Shown piece by piece: positions 53,640 through 64,000 of a stretch of DNA of 64,000 nt. This DNA comes from Bidens hawaiensis (taxonomy: Eukaryota > Streptophyta > Magnoliopsida > Asterales > Asteraceae). The notes under the pieces were generated by a model, which was not told the origin of the DNA, searched no databases, and saw only the letters and a list, made by a program, of their open reading frames with translations. The DNA is taken from NCBI GenBank assembly GCA_021521415.1, contig JAIQDT010004206.1:1-64000 (forward strand), given 5' to 3'. Numbering within the stretch: position 1 is the first letter of the stretch; every line of letters starts with the position of its first letter. The position numbers were made by a program, and so were the translations under genes.

Positions 53640-55424
53640 CTTGTTGTGCAGAGCTCATCCAGATCCGTGTCAAGTCACAAGTGGATACTGGATAGTGGAT
53701 GTTCTCGGCATATTACTGGCAACCTGGAACTTTTGAATAATATCAAAGATATTCAAGGGGTTTACGTGGCGTTTGCTGGTAACAACGGTGGGATGATTAC
53801 TAAGGAGTGAGAAGTTTTAAACAACAAATTGACGTTTGAAAAGGTTAATTATTGTGAAAAGGTGGATAATAATCTGCTAAGCGTTTCGCAGATATGTGAT
53901 AATAAGTTTACCACAATTTTCACTGATGCGGAATGTGTTATCCTTCAACCGGGATACACGATTCCTGAAGACATGGTTGTCATGAGATCACCTCGATCAA
54001 ATGATATTTATATATTTGACATGAGTTGTAATGTAAGTGTTTCGCCCTCGTCTACGTGTTTTGTATCGAAAGAAACAGAAAAAGATTCTATTCTTTGGCA
54101 TCGATGCATGGGGAAATTTCACAGACGAAAGATGAATTTTCTCATTTCAAATGAATTGGTGGATGGTGTTTCACTAAAGAACTTCAAGATTAATGATCAT
54201 TGCGTCGCATGCAAGAAGGGGAAACAAAAGAAGAAGTCACATCTGAGCAAGTCAGTCAACTCGATTGTTACACCACTAGAATGACTTCATATGGATCTCT
54301 TTGGTCCAGTGAATCGTGATAGTATCGCGGGTGATCTGTACTGCTTGGTGGTTACTGATGATTTCTCACGATACTCATGGGTTCTATTTTTGGGGTCGAA
54401 AGATCAGACGCCTATATTAATTCAAAACCTTATCACGAAGATCGAATCACTTTACAAACTGAAAGTGAGAAGAATTCGTAGTGATAATGGAACCGAGTTT
54501 AAGAATAATGTATTGGATTTCTTCTGCATTTAGAAGAAGGGAATCCATCGGGAATTCAGTGCGCCTTATGTTCCTCAATAAAATGGTGTATCTGAAAGAA
54601 ATAATTGTACATTGATTGAAGCTGCGAGAACAATGCTTGCTGATTCTAAGCTACCTGTTCAATTCTGGAACGAAGCTGTGAATACAGCATGTTACTCACT
54701 GAATCGCGTACTAACAGTAAAGACTAGTTACGAGCTTCTGAACAATCGTAAGCTGAACTTAAAGTATTTGGAACCTTTTGGGTGTCCGTGTACTTTATTG
54801 AAGAGAGATGCTGGAAAGTTTGATGAAAAGGCTTTTAAGGCTTAATTTTTGGGATACAATTCTCCTAAGAAGCGGATCTTCAATATCTCTTCAGGTTGTG
54901 TGGAAGAATGGTATCACGTTGATTGCCAAAGTTATACAACTCCTCCAACTGGTACGAGTCCCGATTGGATGTTCGACTACGATGGGTTATTTAATTTGTT
55001 TACATCAGTGGTTGAAGAAGTACCTGAAGATTTTATTAGATCATATTTGGAAGAACAATGTCTTCCTATACCAAGTTCTTCTTCGGTTGATGTAGATGAC
55101 TCTCCTAATGTATCAAAAACGTCAAATGAAGTTTCTGATTCTTCTGATGCTACTGATTTTGTTGATTCATCGTCAGTTCCATTAGATGAAGCTCCAGAAA
55201 CAAACGAGCCGATTCTAATTGTTGATGACTCACCAACTTTCTCTTTAGACACAGCGGAGGAAAATATCACCAATCTGAGTGATAACGTATCTGTACCTGC
55301 TAATCCTTTATTAAGGATTCATTCTAATCATCCGCAAGAACAGATAATTGGTGATGTGAACGACGGGGTTCGTACAAGACACCAATTAGCTAATGTATGT
55401 GATGATATGGTTGGATGTAACTAA
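53640..55424 (+). pseudogene. Copia element 3 protease and integrase
   Basis: The protease active site is KWILDSGCSRHITGN (DSG at 53691-53699). A TGA near 53808 follows. The pre-integrase has LWHRCMGKF, where the usual RLGH is changed to RCMG, then CVACKKGKQK. Integrase: LHMDLFGPV, RRIRSDNGTEF and NGVSERNN (D-D-E present) with TAG near 54531, TAA near 54580 (usual Gln) and TAA near 54843. The acidic tail (SSSSVDVDDSPNVS to 55424) is variable, as in element 2. At least four stops make it non-functional. Confidence 0.88.
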
Positions 55425-55463
55425 TCTCCTACGGAGGATTCGATAGTTTGTGTTTATGCGGAT

Positions 55464-57067
55464 TTGCACTCTTCGGGTATCCTTAGTATTGCACAATATA
55501 CCTGCTTCCTAACACAGATTGAACCTACAAGTGTCACGATGTCACCAAAGGAACCGTCTTGGGTTGAAGCGATGCAAGAGGAGCTGCAACAGTTTATTAG
55601 ACTGGGTATATGGGACTTAATTGACAAACCCGACCGTGTGAAAAAGACTACTCTGACAAAATGGGGTTTTAAGTGCAAAAAGGACTACCGCGGGGTAATC
55701 GTGAGAAACAAGGCACGATTGGTTGTTCTTGGTTACAATCAAAAGGAAGGCATTGATTACACTGAAGTTTATGCTCCTGTGGCTCGACTGGAGGCTATGC
55801 GTATTTTTCTTGCCTATGCAACCTACAAAAATTTTAAGGTTTATCAAATGGATGTGAAATCGGCATTCTTAAACGGAGCTATTCATGAGGAAGTGTAGGT
55901 GAAGCAGCCTCCCGGTTTCGAGGATCCAGACTTTCCAGAGCGTGTTTATCGATTAAACAAGGCTCTTTATGGTTTACACCAGGCCCCGAGAGCCTGGTAC
56001 AGCACGTTGCCTGACCATTTGATCGAAAGCGGATTCAAGAGGGGAACTGTGGATTGTACTTCGTTTTATAAGAACGTGGGTGATGATCTGCTCCTTGTCC
56101 AAATCTATGTGGACGGCATTATTTTCGGTTCGAAAACGACAGCCTGTGTAAAGATTTCGAGAAGACGATGCAAACCAAATTTGCGATGAGTTCGATGGGA
56201 GAGATGAGCTTTTTCTTAGGATTGCAAGTTCACGAGTCTGAGTCCGGGATTTTTATTCATCAGACTAAATACGTGAACGATGTCTTGAGCCGATTCAAGA
56301 TATCAGACGGCAAGATTCCTTCGACACCTCTTCCCATGGGTCACAATTTATCACCAGATGAATTGAAGGATACCGTAGATCCAACCCTATATCGAGCGAT
56401 GATCGGATCTCTTATGTATTTAACTGCATCTCGACCTGATATCATGTTTGCTGTTTGTTTGTGTGCCAGGTACCAATCGAGTCCCCGAGTGACTCATCTG
56501 GCGGCAGTAAAGCGCATCTTACATTATCTGAGGGGAAATACCGACATCGGTTTGTGGTACCAAAAGGACGATAAGTTTGATCTCACCGCTTTTACTGATT
56601 CGGACTATGGAGAATGCAAGATCAATTTCAAGTCTACAACAGCGGGTTGTCAGTTCTTAGGAAACCGGCTTGTTTCTTGGTAGTGTAAGAAGCAGACGAC
56701 AGTTACAACTTCAACAGCCGAAGCGAAGTTTGTGGCGGCCTCGAGTTGCTGTTCACAGGTTCTCTGGATCCAGCAACATTTGCGGGATTACGGTTTGAAG
56801 TTTCTTACTACTCCTATTTTTATTGACAATTCGGCCGCTATTTCTATCACCAAAAATCCGGTTCACCATTTGAAAACCAAACACATTGAAATCCTTTATC
56901 ACTTTATACGTGATTGCTTTGAAAAGAAATTAATTTCTATTGATAAAATTCACACGGATTTTCAAAAGGCTGACCTTTATACCAAAGCGTTTGATAAAAC
57001 ATGTTTTCAATATTTGCTGGGTATAAATGGTTTAAAAACTTTGAAAGATATTCAAAAGCTTGGTTAA
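55464..57067 (+). pseudogene. Copia element 3 reverse transcriptase and RNase H
   Basis: RT text: [56 protein letters not shown], then TAG at 55896-55898, [16 protein letters not shown] and the catalytic box as YVDG (56106-56117). The second catalytic Asp is replaced by Gly. A frameshift near 56160 is followed by [20 protein letters not shown]. RNase H: AFTDSDYGEC, TAG near 56682, TAEAKFVAASS (usual AEAEYIA) and FIDNSAAISITKNPVHHLKT. The active-site loss shows RT would be dead even without the stops. Confidence 0.88.
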
Positions 57068-57263
57068 ATCATTTTATTTCTCGTTTTCTTGTTTTAGTTC
57101 AATTTTTGTTGTTTTTAGGGAGAGAAAATATAAAATCCAAAAATATTGTGTTTTTTCAGTTTGTAAAGAGAAAATTAAAAACTCCAAAAACATTCAAATT
57201 TTGAAAAACTCAAAAACATTGAAAAATGCTCCTCAAAATGAGTTTTAAAGCAAAAAGGGAAAA

Positions 57264-58380
57264 TGATAGTACATTGGTCATCTGCTCCTAAGTCAAGTAA
57301 AAAGTAAGTAATAAAAGACTGTGTGCTTAATTGCATTGATGCATTGGTAAGTCTTTTGACAAACAAGTATGGATTAGTAAGTGATATAAACATAAATTGA
57401 TAAATACTCAGGGAGGTTAGTTCAAAAAGGTCTTGATAATGATGGCAGAAATGTAATTATCCGGTCATACTCAAGTCTTCTAATCAATTTGAAAACAATT
57501 TTAAGAAAAGGGTCTAGTTGGTGGTTAACGCTTCAACGATGTATGGTCTTGTGGCCTTAAATCATGTATTGATGGGATGCTTTAAGGCTCCGGATTCCAT
57601 TGGGTTTTTATGCGGTTTTACATCTGGTATTCATTTTGATGAATATTAAAAATGCTTGTAAAAGCAAACCCGCAGTGTAACTGCTTAAGTATCTAAACTT
57701 GATCGCAAAAAGTACTTCGTGTACAGAATGAATTATAGACTTAATCAAACCACGCTGTGAGTCATACGTTGTCCCCTTGCTCGCGTCTTATTACCATTAA
57801 GAAACGGACCACAAGGGACACAAGTATACCGACAGATGAAATCGTGCATACTCATCCATGGGAACGGACCTTAGGTTATTGCTTGATAACGGGGGTATAT
57901 CTTGTAGTGGGGATTACGGACTATGATTGCTTAAATTTAATCATTTTTCATCAAATTGGTTCTAAGGTTTAAGTCAAGTTAGGGTGATTTGGAGAAAATC
58001 AAATTACGCTTGAATCAAGATTTGAACTAATTCTTTCTGATATTTGTGCCTAATTGAACAAATTAAGAGATATCACCAAAAATTCTGAAAAATTTGTTAG
58101 AAGATTTAAGTGGACAACAATACCAATAATCGACTTAACACCTATCATAATAAAAGATGAAAATAAAACTGTGATGGACGGAAATTTTGATCAATATGAT
58201 TCCCTGCTCGACTCACAAAAATATGTACTGCTTTGATAGTTTAGTTGTTTACTGTGTTTACGTTGTTTGTTAATTGAAAATTTTAAAAAATCCAAAAAGA
58301 TTTTATTTTTTTTTCCTTTTCAATTCTGTATTATTATCGATTCACCAAGCTAGCGAATAATCCAAAACAAAATGAAGAGT
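57264..58380 (+). mobile_element. 3' LTR after copia element 3 (truncated or interrupted)
   Basis: It begins TGATAGTACATTGGTCA directly after the polypurine tract CAAAAAGGGAAAA (57251-57263). It shares blocks with the LTR at 40730. It does not resemble the CATTCGTTA LTR at 44088, so the 5' and 3' LTRs around this gag-pol are from different families. The 3' boundary near 58380 is where similarity stops; another unit may begin at TGATACCCC (58382). Confidence 0.6.
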
Positions 58381-59135
58381 GTGATACCCCAAAAAAAAAT
58401 CGTGCTTGATGTAACTATCAACTGATATCAGTTGATATTATTCTTTTAACGTAAAAATCCATTTAATTTAAACCGTATCGATCTTTGATCGGTGATCTAA
58501 TGTATTCATTAAAAACATAATTAGTTTTAATATTATTTAATTCGTTAAAACACTAATTGGTTTTAATATTATTTAAATCCTTAATGAGATCTTTATCTCA
58601 TTCGTTAAGGATCTTTGGTAGTTCGTTAATTGGTTTAACGAATGTAAAGCCATTCGTTATTTAAACATAACGAATAAGTTTCTTATTCGTTATCTTGACA
58701 TTCGCTTCCGTTATGCATAACGAATGGAAGACATTCTTTTAAACCATTAACGAATGGAATGATTTTAAAGTATCATTTGTTAAGATTTAACCGAATGACT
58801 CATATATTCGTTAAAAAGTTAACGAATAAGAGGAGTGAATATAAGATTCGTTAAAATTTAAAGAATGGACAACTTATTCGTCTAAAAGGATGACGAATCA
58901 GGTTTTTAACTTAACGAATGAGGCCATTCGTTAGTTCAAAATTGAACGAATGACCTCGGAAAGTGTGAAATTATTGGGGTTTATAATCCCAAGGTCAAAC
59001 GAATGACCCTTCATTCGCCATTTCCTATTTCATCGCTAACCTACCATAACTCTTGCCAAAATTTTCCAGAATATTATACCTGATTGTTAGCATAATTGAT
59101 TAACATATTTTTGTTCAACGAGTAATGGCGAGTTC
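58381..59135. repeat. CATTCGTTA-rich non-coding region
   Basis: AACGAATG, CATTCGTTA and close variants (TATTCGTTA, CATTCGCC) recur through 58590-59000. There is no gene. It probably belongs to an LTR or leader of the same family as 44088-45297 and is interrupted at 59136. Confidence 0.65.
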
Positions 59136-61090
59136 TGTAACATTTCGGAATTTTCAAATCGTATTCATTTACGTTTGACCCGACCCGGTAATATTTTGGA
59201 TCACTATTATTAATCAAAAATCAAATATTTATAAGTAATTCCTAATGTTCACTTTAGGCCCTCGTACTTTAAAAAACGTTTAAATCCTAATGATTTCATC
59301 AAAAAGTGCATTTAAAGACCATACACCAAACTATAGGGACTAAACTTGTAAAAAATGAAACTTTCCCCTCCTAAACTTCGGAGCGCCGCGTGACAGGCTC
59401 CACTCCCTGTGGCCGTGCAATGCGGTGACTGACCTGGTCAGAATCCCAACTCGTTTTCATTCATTAACTCGTTTAAGGCATAAAATCGTTTATTTTAGGC
59501 ATGTTTGAGTGAATTAAGGTCCAAGCAAACATCATATAACTAAAATATCAATCCTAATTCGTTTCCCTCTGCCCAAGATCATATCCTTACTAATATTTCA
59601 TTGATATTTTCCTTAAATCGCATATACTTGCTTAAAAGGGCCAAAAAGCCTATAATTAGTTCGTTTTATGTTTTTCCTATATGAACAAGACATAAACATC
59701 TGCTGTAAACTTTAATCAAACCCTAAAGATCATACTCCAGCCATCCTACCTTCTGCCCAGCTCGTAAACCCTTCGGTTTTTGCCTCTTCGTTAAAGATTC
59801 AAGACTTGTTCGTTGACTTTGCTTGCTTTAGGATCTTTGACTTCCATTTCTCATCAATCATTTCACTTTCCGGGTAAGTTATAAACTGTAAAATCGTTCA
59901 TACATATTCCCTAGTCAATGACCTTCAATTAGTTTCTGAGATTGAAGTGTATTGAGTGGTCAATTGCTTTAAAACCCGATGACGGGTAAAACAGTCAACA
60001 AGTTTGACTTTGCGTTTTCTCATGCTTCTGGTCGGATTCAACGTTCGGTCCAGAAGACTTTTATTCTCGTAACGTAACTTTAAGGGTTTTGACCAAAACT
60101 CGAATCTCGACTGGAAGTTCGGATTCTGGTCAAACTCGACTCGTTTAAACATTAAAATCAACATAACTAGAGTTCTACTCATCCGTTTGGATTGATTCCA
60201 GTGGCATTAAGTTCGGTTTTATTTATAGTTTCATATCACAAAGTTTTAGATTCTGATTATTAATCTCGTTGGACGACTCGCTTAAATCATTAGTTCGTTT
60301 GTCGAATTTATTAATCACTTGCCTTCTGTCTAAGGTGAGTTTGATCATTCCCCTTTTTATACATTGTTTTCTAACGTTTTGTGGACTTATGCGTACTTAC
60401 TCATATTTTTTATGCTATATATATACTCAAAATCGCAAACATAATTATTGTGTGAATATTAGTTGAATGCTATTTGCTAATTGCTACATGTTTAATTGTT
60501 TACTTGATAACGTTTTGAGAGGTCCAACATAACCCCCTTTTGTATAGGGTTCTCATTAGTATGATCATACGACCGTCTTAGTAACCGGATCCCGATTCGC
60601 TTGGCGAAGGTAAACCGACAATTTAGTCATTGTAATCAATGCCCGATTCGCTTGACAACGATTCATTGGCACACGAGTACAACTTGGTTTTGGTTTGTTA
60701 AGGTTTGATTGATTATTACCACATAGATTGGTTTGCACATTTAACACTTATCATTTATTATATAACTATTTGTTGTGTCAAAATTGGTTGACAAAAATCA
60801 ACATATTCTACGCATATTTGTTGACAAAAATTCATTTTCTACGCATATGCAGGTTGTTTGAAGTTGAATTATGGACACTTAAAAAGACCTTAGGATTATA
60901 ATAAAGACATACATGGATTAGACTTGTTGTATTTACTTATTTGAATCGTTTGGTTGTATTTGATTATTCTGTGTATTATTTGAATAAAATAATTAATTAG
61001 ATATTGTCATTTATAATTATGATAGTATCTTCGAGCTGTGAGCAATCGGATCACGCCCCAGCATTTCCGCCTTAGGTTGGGGTGTGACAG
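59136..61090 (+). repeat. 5' LTR of the non-autonomous element
   Basis: 1,955 bp, with ends TGTAACATTTCGG and GGTTGGGGTGTGACA. Its first 905 bp or so is repeated at 62590-63499 with few differences. Small internal repeats include CCCGATTCGCTTG(G/A)C at 60591 and 60642. Confidence 0.8.
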
Positions 61091-62589
61091 ATTGGTATCA
61101 GAGCCGAAGGTTATAAAATAGGTCGTTAGAAATTGTCCTAGACATATGCTTAGGACACTATACGTGATTATCTGAACTGCCTTATATGTGCTATTTAATT
61201 GTTTACTGCTTAATTAGATTAATTATTTTATTGTATTGTATTTTATTTATTTATTGCACACACACACGAATTCCGAGGTTACGCCTTACTTTCAAAATAT
61301 TTTTAAATCCTCTTATATTTCGTAGATTGCCTTTTATTATGGGAAATTCGTTAAGAATTCCCGTGTTTTGCTCTTTCACCTTGAAGCGTGGGAGTATGAC
61401 AAATCTCGTACAACCATAACTTCAAGTGGTACCCGTAATCGGTTAAACGGTTACGTGGTAAACATAACCGGCTAAACGGTTATACTTCCAAATTGTGTTT
61501 TTAAATTATTTTAAATGCTTAGTTGGGTGAAAAATCCATGGAAATCCATGGGCACTCCAACTATTCATTTCATAAATAATTTTCGATTTGATTTTTTTGG
61601 GTTGGAACGTTTTGTCCGGGGTGGTTCCCGAGATACACCAACTGCTTATATTTGATTCATTGATTCGATATTTAGCTGAGTCGGTTAAATGCCATGTAAC
61701 GCTTATGGTCCGAACAACTCTATTGATTCGATAATTCGTTAATTAGTTGGGTCAGTTAAATGCCATGTACACGCTTATGGGCTGAACAACTCAATTGTTT
61801 ATTACACGTTATTTGAATTGGGCCATCAAAATGCCATGGAATGCTCATGGGAGACCAATTTACAAACTTTATGTTGTTTATCTAGTTGGGCCATTCAAAT
61901 TGCCATGGAAAGCTTATGGGAGGTCAACTCGTTTGATATGCTTGGTTATTTTATTTTTAGAAAAATTTTATAAAACATTATTTACTTAAATGCTTCCAAC
62001 TCATATATATTATTTTTATTCTTGACTCGTCCTCGAGTCTTCACTAGTACTAATACATATACATACGCATCCCCATTATTTCTATCAACTCATTCCTACA
62101 ACTTACCCATCATTTCATTAAAATCTCATCCTTGATCCTCGTAGAATATCTTTCCTAGGAAAACATCGTAATCAACGTTGTTCGCCTGCTTCTCATGATT
62201 TCCATTCGGCTACTAGAATCGACAACGAGTTTGCTGCTGTATTCCTTTAACCAAACGACCGCCAATCTCGACAAAAAAATACACCGAACAAGAAATCTTA
62301 TACTAACTCATATCCATTAAAATATTATTTAAATTATACTTTCTTAATTATATCATATCCTCGAACTATAAATTTCAAAGTACATTTAAATCCTTATCCT
62401 CAACTTTAAACTATAAAATATTTTATCATCTCTTGTTTTCCTCAATATCATAATGGTTTTCACAACTTATTTTAATTTTATAAATCTTTGTTATTAAAAT
62501 TCAATTATTGTAAATTTTATTATTATTAAACTAAATTATGTATTCTCTAAATTTAATTTCGAGACAAAATTCCCTAAAGTAGGGGAGAC
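61091..62589 (+). other. Interior of the non-autonomous element
   Basis: It contains the PBS at its start and the PPT at its end. A local repeat of about 70 bp carries AAATGCCATG(T/G) and GCTTATGG(G/T) four times (about 61680-61925). No retroviral-type domain is found. Confidence 0.7.
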
Positions 62590-63499
62590 TGTAACATTTT
62601 GGATTTTTCAAATCGTATTCATTTACGTTTAACCCGACCCGGGAATATTTTGGATCACTATTATTAATCAAAAATCAAATCTTTATAAGTATTATATTCC
62701 TAATTTTCACTTTAGGCCCTCGTACTTTAAATAACGTTTAAATCCTAATGATTTCATCAAAAAGTGCATTTAAAGACCATACACCAAACTATAGGGACTA
62801 AACTTGTAAAAAATGAAAATTTACCCTCCTAAAATCCGAAGCGCCGCGCGACAGGCTCCACTCCATGTGGCCGCGCAGCGCGGTGGCTGACTTGGTCAGA
62901 ATCCCAACTCGTTTTCGTTCATTAACTCGTTTAAGGCATAAAATCGTTTATTTTAGGCATGTTTGAGTGAATTAAGGTCCAAGTAAACATCATATAAATA
63001 AAATATCATTCCTAATTCGTTTCCCTCTGCCCAAGATTAGATCCTTACTAATATTTCATTGATATTTTCCTTAAATCGCATATACTTGCTTAAACGGGCC
63101 AAAAAGCCTATAATTAGTTCGTTTTATGTTTTTGCTATTTAAACAAGACATAACCATCTGCTGTAAACTTTAATCAAAACCTAAAGATCATACTCCAGCC
63201 GTCCTACCTTCTGCCCAGCTCTTAAACCCTTCAGTTGTTGCCTCTTCGTTAAAGATTCAAGACTTGTTCGTTGACTTTGCTTGCTTTAGGATCTTTGACT
63301 TCCGTTTTTCATCAATCATTTCACTTTCCGGGTAAGTTGTAAACTGTAAAATCGTTCATACATATTCCCTAGTCAATGACCTTCAATTAGTTTCTGAGAT
63401 TGAAGTGTATTGACTGGTCAATTGCTTTAAAACCCGATGAAGGGTAAAACAGTCAACAAGTTTGACTTTGCGTTTTCTCATGCTTCTGGTCGGATTCAA
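62590..63499 (+). repeat. 3' LTR, truncated
   Basis: It is collinear with 59136-60044 and stops after GGTCGGATTCAAC. The remaining ~1,045 bp of the LTR is missing, so the element was cut by a deletion or a further rearrangement. Confidence 0.8.
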
Positions 63500-64000
63500 C
63501 ATTAAATTGTAAATTGAATATAAACCGAATCGTTAACTGCTCATAATACTTATACTTTGATAAAAATTAGTGTTGATGATATTTGATTAAGGGATAAAAT
63601 CGATTTCCTAACCTGGTTATTGATGTTAATTATGGAAAGGGATGAGAAATCAAAGGTTTAATTGAGTATCTTCATCATGTTTGACTAACATTAGTCAAAA
63701 TTAATGGTTAATTTGACTTAGGTTAGTCAAATGAGTCAGTAACTCAAATTCGTTATATAGTTAATGAATGACAGATTTGATTCGTTAGGTATCTAACGAA
63801 TAATCGAGTCAGATTCGTTATCTTTAAAGACTGACTATCTGATTCGCTAAGGTAGCGAATGGATAGTCAACATGAAATATAGTTAATGTATAACAAATAT
63901 CTCATTCGTTTAATCTTTTATAACGAATGAGATGTCTATTCGTTAAACAGTATAATATTTTCGAATATTTTACTAATGTTTATGATTTTAAACAGTAATG
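63500..64000. repeat. CATTCGTTA-motif region at the window end
   Basis: From about 63740 the motifs ATTCGTTA, AACGAAT and CATTCGCTA recur. The AT-rich part before it resembles the leader after the LTR at 44588 in style. No gene is seen. The unit continues past the window. Confidence 0.5.

Larger units (their letters stand above)
59136..63499 (+). mobile_element. Non-autonomous LTR retroelement with about 2-kb LTRs
   Basis: The LTR starts TGTAACATTT at 59136 and again at 62590; the first ends GGGGTGTGACA at 61090. PBS GATTGGTATCAGAGCC follows at once, and the PPT AAGTAGGGGAGAC precedes the second LTR. Between them are 1.5 kb with no gag, RT or integrase. This is a large-LTR, short-interior non-autonomous unit or a deletion derivative, probably of a Gypsy lineage by its TGTAACATTT/GTGACA ends (inference). 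Confidence 0.8.

Overview
The window is nuclear DNA of a flowering plant, a eudicot and possibly Asteraceae. The AT-rich intergenic sequence, a GT-AG intron, tRNA-iMet primer-binding sites, many plant retroelements, a plastid rrn23 insertion and four genes of the plant wound-induced polypeptide (WIP, DUF3774) family support this. The family-level placement is inference from retroelement style only. There are few host genes; most of the DNA is nested transposable elements.

Layout. 0-5 kb: two reverse-strand LTRs packed with AACGAATG/CATTCGTTA motifs, a long-inverted-repeat element carrying gene-like sequence (Pack-MULE candidate), a non-autonomous Helitron and an (AAT)n microsatellite. 5-9.3 kb: an intact WIP gene, then a WIP pseudogene broken by a 10-bp tandem duplication. 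The promoter of that pseudogene is split by a 949-bp solo LTR, which itself holds a 299-bp Harbinger-type MITE. 9.8-18.2 kb: a complete but dead Ty1/copia element on the minus strand, with a 639-bp hAT-type element inside it. 18.4-23.0 kb: a LINE fragment inside a tandem duplication, then a 3.3-kb decayed reverse-transcriptase gene with N-terminal zinc fingers and a C-terminal CCHC plus restriction-endonuclease-like motif, an R2-like architecture. 23.3-27.0 kb: two intact WIP genes separated by MITEs and a nuclear copy of plastid 23S rDNA. 27-36.5 kb: Helitron, hAT and other MITEs, tandem duplications, a perfect 29-bp hairpin and a truncated copia LTR. 36.5-58.4 kb: a mosaic of two SIRE/Maximus-like copia elements, an intron-containing retroelement accessory ORF and two large insertions. 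59.1-63.5 kb: a non-autonomous LTR element with about 2-kb LTRs and no coding capacity.

Function. The only genes likely to work for the host are the three intact WIP genes on the minus strand (5.2, 23.4 and 26.7 kb). They share a TATA motif of the form CTATNNATACCC, so they are probably a tandemly expanded stress or wound-response cluster. No pol gene of a mobile element is intact; many of their stops are TGA codons where TGG or CGA is expected, consistent with C-to-T decay of methylated DNA. Coordinates of element ends are exact where target-site duplications are quoted and approximate elsewhere.
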